45,992 nt of DNA from JBGANR01 sp044222225 (GTDB lineage Bacteria; Actinomycetota; Actinomycetes; Mycobacteriales; Mycobacteriaceae), in the NCBI GenBank assembly GCA_044222225.1, contig JBGANR010000031.1, forward strand, positions 1-45,992, written 5' to 3'. The notes beneath the pieces were generated by a model. It searched no databases. It was not told where the DNA came from and was given only the letters and a program-made list of their open reading frames with translations. Both the position numbers and the translations under genes were made by a program. Within the stretch, counting starts at the first letter, position 1. Every line of letters begins with the position of its first letter. Below, piece by piece: positions 1-6,957 of the stretch.

Positions 1-138
1 CACTACCTCTCAGACGCAGCCCGCGCCGAGACCTACAACGCCTGGCTACACCACTACAACCACCATCGCCCCCACACCGGCATCGGAGGCCTCTCACCCA
101 TCGACCGCGTCCACAACGTCCGTGGGAAGAACAGCTAG
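1..138 (+). mobile_element. IS481-like transposase, C-terminal end (cut by window edge)
   Basis: The reading frame open from base 1 gives 45 residues and a TAG stop at 136-138. It contains the run YNHHRPHTGIGG followed by SPIDRV, the typical end of the rve/DDE integrase domain of IS481/IS3-group transposases (known family pattern). The 5' part and the left end of the element lie outside the window. The stop is only 11 bases before the next gene, so the element has landed directly upstream of the DUF503 gene. No clear terminal inverted repeat could be assigned. Confidence 0.85.
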
Positions 139-149
139 GCTCCTCGCTG

Positions 150-446
150 ATGTGGATCGGATGGATCGAGTTCGACGTCCTGCTCAGCGACGTGCACTCC
201 CTCAAGGAGAAGCGCTCGGTGGTGCGGCCGATCGTCGCGGAACTCAAACGGAAGTACTCGGTGTCGGCCGCCGAGGTCGGCGCCCAGAACCTCCATCGAC
301 GCACCGGGATCGGCGCCGGCGTCGTGGCCGGGGACCGCGAGCACGTCACGGACGTGTTGGACGCGGTCGAGCGGCTCGTGTCGTCTCACCCCGAGATCCA
401 GGTGCTGGCGGCACGCCGGCGCGTCATCGCCGCCGACGACGTCTGA
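150..446 (+). CDS. DUF503 (YlxP-like) family protein
   Basis: This 98-residue protein starts MWIGWIEFDVLL and continues with the family's SLKEKRSVVRPIVAELKRKY segment and the AEVGAQNLHRRTGIG segment, so it is a full-length DUF503 protein of usual size. The family is small, cytosolic and often near translation genes; its biochemical role is not established. It ends three bases before the convergent uracil-DNA glycosylase gene. The start lies 11 bases after a transposase stop, so its native promoter has probably been replaced or separated by the insertion. Confidence 0.85.
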   Translation: MWIGWIEFDVLLSDVHSLKEKRSVVRPIVAELKRKYSVSAAEVGAQNLHRRTGIGAGVVAGDREHVTDVLDAVERLVSSHPEIQVLAARRRVIAADDV

Positions 447-449
447 CCG

Positions 450-1022
450 TCAGCGCAGGTCCGGCAGTCCCGCGGCGTCGGCGGCCGACCGGTAGGCGAC
501 GGCGAGGGACGCGATCGTCTCGTGCGCGTTGAGTCCGCTCGGGTTCGGCACCACCCACAGCTCGACGCCGCCGAGCCGCTCGTCCTGCTTCCCCGGCCTC
601 GCCTTGCGGCGTCCGAAAGCGGTGCGGTAGGCCGTGATCCCGGCGACGGCGACGACGCGGGGTGCGATCAGCTCGACCCGGCCGACAAGCGCCGCCCCGC
701 CGGCGCGAAGCTCGGCGTCACTCAGTTCGCCGGCCGTGGCCGTCGCGCGGGCGGCGACGTTCGTGATCCCGATGCCGGCCTCGAACAGCAGGTCGCGGTC
801 GGCGTCGGTCAACCCGGCGGACGCGTCGACGACGCGGTCGACGATCCCGGCGGCGTGCAGCGCCGGGTAGAACCGATTGCCCGGCCGCGCGAAATGGGCG
901 CCGGTCGCCGCCGTCCACAGTCCGGGGTTGATCCCGACGAACAACAGCCGGCAGTCCGGACCGACGAGGTCGGGCACCGTCACGTCCCGGAAGCTCGCCA
1001 ACTGCGCACGCGTGAATCCCAT
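450..1022 (-). CDS. mug: G/U mismatch-specific uracil-DNA glycosylase (MUG family)
   Basis: This 190-residue protein would remove uracil (and related lesions) from G:U/T mismatches during base-excision repair in the cytoplasm. The family signature is clear: LLFVGINPGLWTAATGAHFA at about residues 25-45 (the GINPG motif forms the active site), then RPGNRFYPAL, and near the end VVPNPSGLNAHET (NPSG loop). Length matches the family. The start ATG reads MGFTRAQLASF. It is convergent with the DUF503 gene. A short palindromic repeat lies just upstream (1089-1167), between this gene and the next minus-strand operon. Confidence 0.92.
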   Translation of the reverse strand: MGFTRAQLASFRDVTVPDLVGPDCRLLFVGINPGLWTAATGAHFARPGNRFYPALHAAGIVDRVVDASAGLTDADRDLLFEAGIGITNVAARATATAGELSDAELRAGGAALVGRVELIAPRVVAVAGITAYRTAFGRRKARPGKQDERLGGVELWVVPNPSGLNAHETIASLAVAYRSAADAAGLPDLR

Positions 1023-1088
1023 CGCGACATCGTCGCAGGCAGCTCACCCGCCCGGCTGCGCACACCGATCCGTGCCTCGTCGCTGAGC

Positions 1089-1167
1089 GGCGTCATATCG
1101 GTAGCTCTACGGGATCGTGGCGACAATAATCTCCTCGACGACGCTCAGCGGCGCTCGATATGACGCC
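1089..1167. repeat. Short element with terminal inverted repeats, copy 1
   Basis: A 79-bp stretch bounded by a perfect 12-bp inverted repeat (GGCGTCATATCG at 1089-1100 and its complement at 1156-1167). A second, opposite-orientation relative lies at 42947-43020; both share TCATATCGGTAGC-type ends and a core containing ATAATCTCCT and CGACGACG. It lies in the gap between mug and the thioesterase gene. It could be a MITE-like or REP-like repeat; no coding role is seen. Confidence 0.7.
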
Positions 1168-1175
1168 CGTCCGCG

Positions 1176-1610
1176 TCACCCGAGACCGACGGCCTCCAGC
1201 GCCGCCCGAATCTCAGCCGGAATAGGCTTTGATGCCCGGCTTTCGCGGTCGATGTACACGTGCACCCACCACGCGGTCGCGGCGCAGCGGCCGTCCGGGG
1301 AGAACAGCGCGAGGCCGTACCGGACGCTGCTACGTCCTACGCGCTCGACGCGCAGCCCGGCGGTGATCTCGTCCGGGAACGCCAACTCGCCGTGGAACCG
1401 GCAGCCCGATTCCGCGACGACAGGGATGACCTGCGCCGACGCCGCGTCCACGCTCGCCGCTCCGGCGAGCCAGCCGTTGATGAGGCTGTCGTAGATCTCG
1501 TAATAGACGGCGTTGTTGAGATGGCCGTTCTGATCGTTGTCCGACCACCGCGTGGTGACGACGCGCGTCACCGGGAAGTCGGCGAGCCCCGGGAGCTCGG
1601 CCCCCGTCAC
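1176..1610 (-). CDS. Acyl-CoA thioesterase, 4-hydroxybenzoyl-CoA thioesterase-like hotdog fold
   Basis: A 144-residue single-hotdog thioesterase from GTG at 1610. The segment RWSDNDQNGHLNNAVYYEI carries the D-x-N-GH-NN-Y active-site pattern of the 4HBT/YbgC branch, which hydrolyses acyl-CoA thioesters. Length is typical. The GTG overlaps the stop of the upstream alcohol dehydrogenase (GTGA), so the two are translationally coupled and likely act in one pathway, oxidising an alcohol and releasing an acid from its CoA ester; the substrate is not evident. Confidence 0.85.
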   Translation of the reverse strand: MTGAELPGLADFPVTRVVTTRWSDNDQNGHLNNAVYYEIYDSLINGWLAGAASVDAASAQVIPVVAESGCRFHGELAFPDEITAGLRVERVGRSSVRYGLALFSPDGRCAATAWWVHVYIDRESRASKPIPAEIRAALEAVGLG

Positions 1611-2731
1611 GACACGGCTCCCGGCCGGATGATCTGGCGCACCGCCCGTCCCGAGGCCAGCTCTTCGAGGGCGTCGTTGATCGCGTCCAGGGCGACCTCG
1701 CCGGAGATCAACCGCTCGACCGGCAACCGGCCGGCCAGCCACAATTCGGCCATCGCCGGGATGTCGACGGCCGGACGGGTCGACCCCATGTAGGAGCCGG
1801 TGATCGTCTTGGCCTCGGCGATGATCGGCAGCGCCGGGATCGTCAGCAGCGCCGACGGATGCGGCAGTCCCATGGCGACGACGGTGCCGGTGCGCCGCGT
1901 CGCCGCGAACGCCCGGGCCAGCACGCCGGCCGAGCCGACGGCCTCGAACGCCCACTGCACCCGTCCGATCTCGGCGAGAGCGGCGTCGGCGTCCGCGGGG
2001 TCGACGGCGATGGTGGCACCGAGTTCCAGTGCGAGCTCCCGCTTCTCGGCGACCGGATCGATCGCGACGATCGGCGTCGCCCCGATCGAGGCGCCGGCAA
2101 TGACGGCGGCGAGCCCGACTCCGCCGAGCCCGAAGACGGCCATCGACTCCCCCGCCGAGACCCCGGCGGTCCGGGCGACCGCACCGTAGCCGGTGGACAT
2201 CGCACAGCCCAGCAGCGCCGCGACGTCGAACGGCACCCGGGGATCGACGACGACCGCCGATGATCTGTCGACGACGGCCCGCTCGGCGAACGCCGACACG
2301 CCGAGGTGGTGGTGGACGTCCTCGCCCGCCTTGGAGATCCGCCGCCCGCCCCGCAACAGCTCGCCCGCACCGTTCGCGACGGCGCCCGGCTCACAGAGCG
2401 CCGGACGTCCCTCGGCGCAGAATCCGCACGTCCCGCAGGACGGCACGTAGACGAGGACGACGTGATCGCCTACCGCGACGTCGTCGACGCCGTCACCGAT
2501 CGCCTCCACGACGCCCGCCGCCTCGTGTCCGAGGAGCATCGGCACCGGCCGCACCCGATTGCCGTCGACCACGGACAGGTCCGAATGACACAGCCCGGCC
2601 GCCTCGATCCGGATGCGGATCTCGCCCGCCCCCGGCTCGGCCAGGTCGACCTCCTCGATCTTCAGCGGCCGCGACCCCGAATAGGGACGCTCCGCACCGA
2701 CCTCGGACAAGACCGCACCGCGCACCTTCAT
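1607..2731 (-). CDS. Zinc-dependent alcohol dehydrogenase (MDR family, class III-like)
   Basis: A 374-residue medium-chain dehydrogenase. Catalytic zinc ligands are visible in GLCHSD (Cys, near residue 47) and LLGHEAAGVVE (His-Glu). The structural zinc lobe is seen in the CGTCGFCAEGRPALC cluster of four cysteines. The NAD-binding Rossmann motif is VFGLGGVGLAA. The start ATG reads MKVRGAVLSEVG. Such enzymes oxidise alcohols or S-hydroxymethyl thiols (including mycothiol adducts in actinobacteria). It is coupled to the thioesterase and divergent from the DUF2252 gene. The exact substrate is unknown. Confidence 0.9.
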   Translation of the reverse strand: MKVRGAVLSEVGAERPYSGSRPLKIEEVDLAEPGAGEIRIRIEAAGLCHSDLSVVDGNRVRPVPMLLGHEAAGVVEAIGDGVDDVAVGDHVVLVYVPSCGTCGFCAEGRPALCEPGAVANGAGELLRGGRRISKAGEDVHHHLGVSAFAERAVVDRSSAVVVDPRVPFDVAALLGCAMSTGYGAVARTAGVSAGESMAVFGLGGVGLAAVIAGASIGATPIVAIDPVAEKRELALELGATIAVDPADADAALAEIGRVQWAFEAVGSAGVLARAFAATRRTGTVVAMGLPHPSALLTIPALPIIAEAKTITGSYMGSTRPAVDIPAMAELWLAGRLPVERLISGEVALDAINDALEELASGRAVRQIIRPGAVS

Positions 2732-2790
2732 GCGGCTGAGGCTAACCCGGACAGAACCGTGCGGGGCGAGGGCCACCCGCCTTTTCACCC

Positions 2791-2818
2791 GCGATCTTCG
2801 AGATCGCTCACCTACTCT
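2791..2818 (+). promoter_or_regulatory. Palindrome and leaderless-type -10 for the DUF2252 gene
   Basis: A 7-bp-armed inverted repeat (GCGATCT, 3-base loop, AGATCGC; 2791-2807) is followed by a TACTCT -10 box at 2813-2818. The ATG of the next gene follows six bases later, the spacing of leaderless actinobacterial transcripts. The palindrome lies where a -35/operator would be. The bound regulator is unknown. Confidence 0.45.
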
Positions 2819-2824
2819 GAACCG

Positions 2825-4246
2825 ATGACCGCGACCTCCGCATCGCCGAACCAGCCGTATGACATGCACAAGGCGGTCCGCCGGGACCCGGACGGCGACG
2901 CGTCGGCGGGCCGGGCGCTGCGCGAGCGCGTTCCCCGTGCCGACCACGCGAAGCTGAAGGTGGGCGGTCGCGATCCGGTCGCGATCATCGCCGCGCAGAA
3001 CTCCGGACGGCTGCCCGACCTGATTCCCGTGCGGATCGCCCGCATGAATCAGTCGCCGTTCGCGTTCTTCCGCGGTAACGCGGCTCTCATGGCCCACGAT
3101 CTGGCCACCGGCACGCCCACCACGGACGTCCGCGTCGTGGCCAGCGGTGACGCCCACATCTCCAACTTCGGGCTCTACGCCTCGCCCGAGCGACGGCTGC
3201 TCTTCGATCTCAACGACTTCGACGAGGTGGGCTTCGCCCCCTGGGAGTGGGACGTCAAGCGGCTCGCCGCCAGCGTCGTCATCTCGGCGCGGGACAACGG
3301 TTTCCGCGAGGATCAGGCGGCCGAGGCCGCCGAGGAGGCGGGGAAGGCGTATCGCCGCACGTTGCGCAAGCTCATGTCGATGACGGCGATCGACCGTTAC
3401 TTCTCGGACGTCGACGTCGACGAGGTGGACGACGAGTTCGGCCGCACGCCGCTGACGAAGATCATCGAGCGGACCGCCGCCAAGGCCCGCAAGCGCACGT
3501 CGGCTCGGATGGTCGAGAAGATCACGGCCGTCAGCGAGAGCGGGCAGCTGCACATCGTCGAGGAGCCGCCGCTGCTCGTGCATCCGAAGGGGCTGCCGAT
3601 CGACGACTTCGACGCGGTCTACACCGGCTACCTCCGGTCGCTGCGGCCCGATGCACGGCTGCTGATGTCGCAGTTCAAGGTGGTCGACATCGCACTGCGC
3701 GTAGTCGGCGTCGGCAGCGTCGGCACCCGCTGTCTCATCGTGCTGCTGGAGAATCCGTCCGGCGAGACGATGTTCCTGCAGGTCAAAGAGGCGCTCCGGT
3801 CGGTGTTGGAGACCCACGGCCGGCTCGGCCAGGCCGTCTTCACCACCTACGCGCCGGCTGCGGGCGACGGGCGGGAGAGCTACCGCGTCGTCGCCGGCCA
3901 GCAGACGCTGCAGGCGCAGTCCGACCCGTTCCTCGGTTGGGTGCCGACGGTCGCGGGCCACGATTTCTACTGGCGTCAGTTCCGCGACATGAAGGGCTCG
4001 GTCGACACCTCTCAGCTGACCCTCAAGCAGTTCGACGCTTACTGCTCGGCCTGCGCCGGCCTGCTCGCCCGCGCGCACTCGCAGTCGCCCGGCGCCGGGA
4101 TCATCGCCGACTACCTCGGCAAGTCCACGGATTTCGACAAGGCGATCGCCGCCTTCGGCGCCGCCTACGCCGATCAGAACGAGCGCGACTACGCGGCCTT
4201 CCGGGCGGCCATCGCCGACGGCCGGCTGCCGGTCGCCGTCGAGTAG
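2825..4246 (+). CDS. DUF2252 family protein
   Basis: A 473-residue DUF2252 protein. Visible family segments: RIARMNQSPFAFFRGNAALM, then VVASGDAHISNFG (a kinase-like GDxHxxNFG loop), then LLFDLNDFDEVGFAPWEWD, which resembles the metal-binding DxND motif of phosphotransferase-like folds, and DVKRLAASVV. The family is thought to be related to aminoglycoside-phosphotransferase-like enzymes, but no reaction is established. The start is fixed by a TACTCT box six bases upstream, so the transcript is probably leaderless. It is divergent from the dehydrogenase operon. Confidence 0.88.
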   Translation: MTATSASPNQPYDMHKAVRRDPDGDASAGRALRERVPRADHAKLKVGGRDPVAIIAAQNSGRLPDLIPVRIARMNQSPFAFFRGNAALMAHDLATGTPTTDVRVVASGDAHISNFGLYASPERRLLFDLNDFDEVGFAPWEWDVKRLAASVVISARDNGFREDQAAEAAEEAGKAYRRTLRKLMSMTAIDRYFSDVDVDEVDDEFGRTPLTKIIERTAAKARKRTSARMVEKITAVSESGQLHIVEEPPLLVHPKGLPIDDFDAVYTGYLRSLRPDARLLMSQFKVVDIALRVVGVGSVGTRCLIVLLENPSGETMFLQVKEALRSVLETHGRLGQAVFTTYAPAAGDGRESYRVVAGQQTLQAQSDPFLGWVPTVAGHDFYWRQFRDMKGSVDTSQLTLKQFDAYCSACAGLLARAHSQSPGAGIIADYLGKSTDFDKAIAAFGAAYADQNERDYAAFRAAIADGRLPVAVE

Positions 4247-4270
4247 CGGCCCGCTCTAGCCTGGAGAACC

Positions 4271-4975
4271 GTGGACGCCCTACTTGAATTCGCCGGAAAC
4301 TACTGGTGGCTCGCATTCGTCTTCGGCGGATCGATCGGGGCCGGCGCGAAGGGCATCGCGGCGGCCAACGAGCGACGTGCCGTCCGCAGGCACGAGCGCT
4401 ACCTCGCGCGACAGCAGGTCAAGCTGGAGTCGGTCAAGGCGAAGACCGCGGCCGGCGAAAGCGTGGAGACGCGGCGCGCCGAGCTCGCGCGCGTCCGGAC
4501 CGAACACGAGAAGACCGATGAGCGCTGGCTCGACTACGAGCTCGACCTGGCGACGCTGCTCGACTACCCGATGATGACCGACCTGCGCGAGCCGCTGACG
4601 CTGGCCTTCCACAAGGCCAAGCGCCGGGCGGATCTCGCCCGGCCGGTCGACCCTCTCACCGGCGAGCCGGCCGTCGACGCCGGCACCGTCGACCTCGAGA
4701 TCTATCGGGACGCCGTGCACGACTACATGACGGCGCTCGACGTCGCCGAGGCCGAGGCCAGGCGCCGGCGTCGAAGCGACTTCACCGGCCCCGAACAGGA
4801 CCGCATCAGCCGGGCGCAGCGGCTGCTCGCGGTGGCGGTCGACGACGGCGCGACGCGGTCGGAACGCCGCGCCGCCTACGCTCACGTCACTCGCGAGTTG
4901 GAGGGACTGATCGTGGTGCCGGCCCCGGCCGCGGCCGCGATCGAGCGCGGCATCGCCGGCGAGCTGGAGCGCTGA
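4271..4975 (+). CDS. Conserved hypothetical protein, N-terminal membrane anchor and coiled coil
   Basis: A 234-residue protein from GTG at 4271, with a TAGCCT box eight bases upstream. Residues about 7-28 (YWWLAFVFGGSIGAGAKGIA) form one membrane segment. A basic, helical, coiled-coil-like stretch rich in Arg/Lys/Glu follows to about residue 90, then an acidic soluble domain with LLDYPMMTDLREPLTLAFHKA. I do not recognise a named domain; it resembles actinobacterial proteins annotated only as hypothetical. Its last 94 bases overlap the 3' end of the convergent MFS gene. Confidence 0.7.
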   Translation: MDALLEFAGNYWWLAFVFGGSIGAGAKGIAAANERRAVRRHERYLARQQVKLESVKAKTAAGESVETRRAELARVRTEHEKTDERWLDYELDLATLLDYPMMTDLREPLTLAFHKAKRRADLARPVDPLTGEPAVDAGTVDLEIYRDAVHDYMTALDVAEAEARRRRRSDFTGPEQDRISRAQRLLAVAVDDGATRSERRAAYAHVTRELEGLIVVPAPAAAAIERGIAGELER

Positions 4976-6213
4976 GCATCGTCATCGTCGCCGGACGCGT
5001 CGGATGAACCCGCGCTCCGGTGCAGCACGAACCAGGCGACCGCGGCGGCGACCGCGGTGACGGCGGCCGCGATGAGCATCGCCCAGCGCGGGCTCAGCGT
5101 GTTGGAGAGCCAGCCCATGATCGGGGCGCCGATCGGCGTCCCACCTGCGAGGACGGCCATGTACAGGGCCATGACGCGCCCGCGCATCGACTCCTCGGTG
5201 GCCAGCTGGACGTAGCCGTTCGCCGACGTCGTCATCGACTGGATCGAGACGCCGATGAGCGGCAGCACGCCGACGAACAGCCAGACCGTCGGCGCCCCGG
5301 CCGCCAGCGCCAGCGTCACCGCGATGCCTGCGACGGCGGCGACGACGATCCGCAACCGCGGTCGGTCGCGCTTCGCCGAGGCGAGCGCACCGACGACGGA
5401 CCCGATCGCGAGCGCCGAGCTCAGCGCACCGAAGCCGCTCGCGTCGACGTCGAACTCGACGGCCGCCATCGTCGCGAGGAAGACCGGCATGTTGAGTGCG
5501 AACGCCCCCGCGACGAAGACGAGCGCCAGCACGACTGCCAGGTCGAGCCGCGAGCGCACGTATCGGAAGCCCGCGAACAGCGCGCCTCTGCTGCGCGTCA
5601 CCCGCGCCGGGTGCGCGAGTTCGCGGTCCCGGATGAGCGCGAGCGCCCCGATCACGGTGACGAAGCTCAGACCGTTGATGACGAAGACCCAGCCCGCGCC
5701 GACGACGCCGATGAGCAGTCCCGCGACCGCGGGCCCGACGAGCCGCGCCGCGTTGAAGCTCGCGGCGTTGAGCGCGACCGCGTTGGCGACGTCACCGGTC
5801 CCGACGAGCGCCGCGGCCATCGTCTGGCGGGCGGGCGCGTCGACGGCCGCGACGATGCCCGTGAGCAGTGCGAATCCCCACAGCACCCAGAGGTTCACGA
5901 CGCCCGCGAGCACCGCGACGCCGAGCCCGAGTCCCGTCAGCGCCATCGCCGACTGCGTCGCGATGAGCAGCCGGCGATTGTCGACGCGGTCGGCCAGGTA
6001 GCCGGAGACCGGCACGAGCAGCAACGACGGCCCGAACTGCAGGGCGAGCGTCACGCCGACGGCGGCCGCGTCGTGGTGGGTGAGGTCGCTGATGACGATC
6101 CAGTCCTGCGCGGTGCGCTGCATCCACGTGCCGACGTTCGAGATGATCGCCCCGATGAACCAGAGCCGGTAGTTGCGGACGGCCAGCGAACGGAACATCG
6201 CGCGCACCGTCAT
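4882..6213 (-). CDS. MFS transporter, MFS_3/EntS-like exporter
   Basis: A 443-residue permease with about 12 hydrophobic segments. The N-terminal NYRLWFIGAIISNVGTWMQR and RTAQDWIVISDL match the MFS_3 (enterobactin/drug exporter-like) subfamily, and the loop GYLADRVDNRRLL is the MFS cytoplasmic 2-3 motif. It would export a small molecule across the inner membrane by proton antiport; the substrate is unknown. ATG at 6213 was chosen; GTG at 6216 is equally possible. The C-terminal tail of some 35 residues after the last helix is Asp/Ser-rich and antisense to the end of the neighbouring gene, so it may be a recent read-through extension. Confidence 0.88.
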   Translation of the reverse strand: MTVRAMFRSLAVRNYRLWFIGAIISNVGTWMQRTAQDWIVISDLTHHDAAAVGVTLALQFGPSLLLVPVSGYLADRVDNRRLLIATQSAMALTGLGLGVAVLAGVVNLWVLWGFALLTGIVAAVDAPARQTMAAALVGTGDVANAVALNAASFNAARLVGPAVAGLLIGVVGAGWVFVINGLSFVTVIGALALIRDRELAHPARVTRSRGALFAGFRYVRSRLDLAVVLALVFVAGAFALNMPVFLATMAAVEFDVDASGFGALSSALAIGSVVGALASAKRDRPRLRIVVAAVAGIAVTLALAAGAPTVWLFVGVLPLIGVSIQSMTTSANGYVQLATEESMRGRVMALYMAVLAGGTPIGAPIMGWLSNTLSPRWAMLIAAAVTAVAAAVAWFVLHRSAGSSDASGDDDDAQRSSSPAMPRSIAAAAGAGTTISPSNSRVT

Positions 6214-6380
6214 CACCCTCTTCGTCTCGTCATCGTCCGAGGGTCTGCAACGCCGCGTCGGCCGAATCCATTCCGATGGAGGTTTCCGGGCCGCCGCGCA
6301 TCCGTGACATCGCTCCCTTCCCGGCGCCTCTCCCGGCTCGTAGGGTGTGACGCAGTGTCCCCGACAGCCCTGGAGGATCC

Positions 6381-6953
6381 GTGTCTTCGCTCACCACCCT
6401 TTCGCCCGCCGACCGCCATCGGACGGCCGCCGCCGATTTCACGACGGTCGTCGACGCCGTCACCGACTGGGACGCGCAGACGCCCGTGAAGGAGTGGAAG
6501 GCGCGCGACGTCGTCGGGCATCTCGTCGAATGGCTGCCGGGCTTCCTGTCGGGCGCCGGCGTCCCGTTCCCGCCCGGTCCCGCGGCCGGAGACGATCCGG
6601 CCGCCGCGTGGCGCGTCCATGACGACGCCGTGCAGGCGATGCTCGACGGCCCGGAAGCGGACAAGGTGTACAGCTTCCCGATGCTCGGCGAGCAGCCGCT
6701 CTCGGCGGCGATCGACATGTTCTACACCGCCGACGTCTACATGCACTCCTGGGATCTGGCCCGCTCCAACGGCATCGATGTCGAGCTCGACCCCGTCTAC
6801 GCCGCGTCGCTGCACGGCGGGATGGCGCAGATGGGCGAGATGCTGCGCGCGTCCGGCCAGTTCGGCACCGAGGTGCCGGTGGCCGCCGACGCCGACCCGG
6901 CCACGAAGCTCATCGGTTTCATCGGCCGCGATCCGGCCTGGCAGCCGAGCTGA
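6381..6953 (+). CDS. TIGR03086 / DinB-like mycothiol-type metal-binding protein
   Basis: A 190-residue protein from GTG at 6381, with GGAGG upstream. The segments WKARDVVGHLVEWLPGF and MHSWDLARSNG supply the metal-binding histidines of the DinB/maleylpyruvate-isomerase N-terminal fold found in the actinobacterial TIGR03086 family. Members are often mycothiol-dependent transferases or isomerases; no substrate can be told here. It ends four bases before the FdhF-like gene, so it may head the FdhF-DyP-encapsulin operon. Confidence 0.8.
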   Translation: MSSLTTLSPADRHRTAAADFTTVVDAVTDWDAQTPVKEWKARDVVGHLVEWLPGFLSGAGVPFPPGPAAGDDPAAAWRVHDDAVQAMLDGPEADKVYSFPMLGEQPLSAAIDMFYTADVYMHSWDLARSNGIDVELDPVYAASLHGGMAQMGEMLRASGQFGTEVPVAADADPATKLIGFIGRDPAWQPS

Positions 6954-6957
6954 CGAC

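Noticed and set aside
2732..4078. N-terminal extension of the alcohol dehydrogenase frame across the DUF2252 gene
   Set aside because: It is antisense to a well-supported gene; dehydrogenase homology begins at MKVRGAV (2731).
5020..6489. Plus-strand open frame of 489 residues opposite the MFS gene
   Set aside because: Composition is Arg/Asp/His-rich nonsense typical of antisense frames in high-GC DNA; the MFS gene on the other strand has clear membrane segments.
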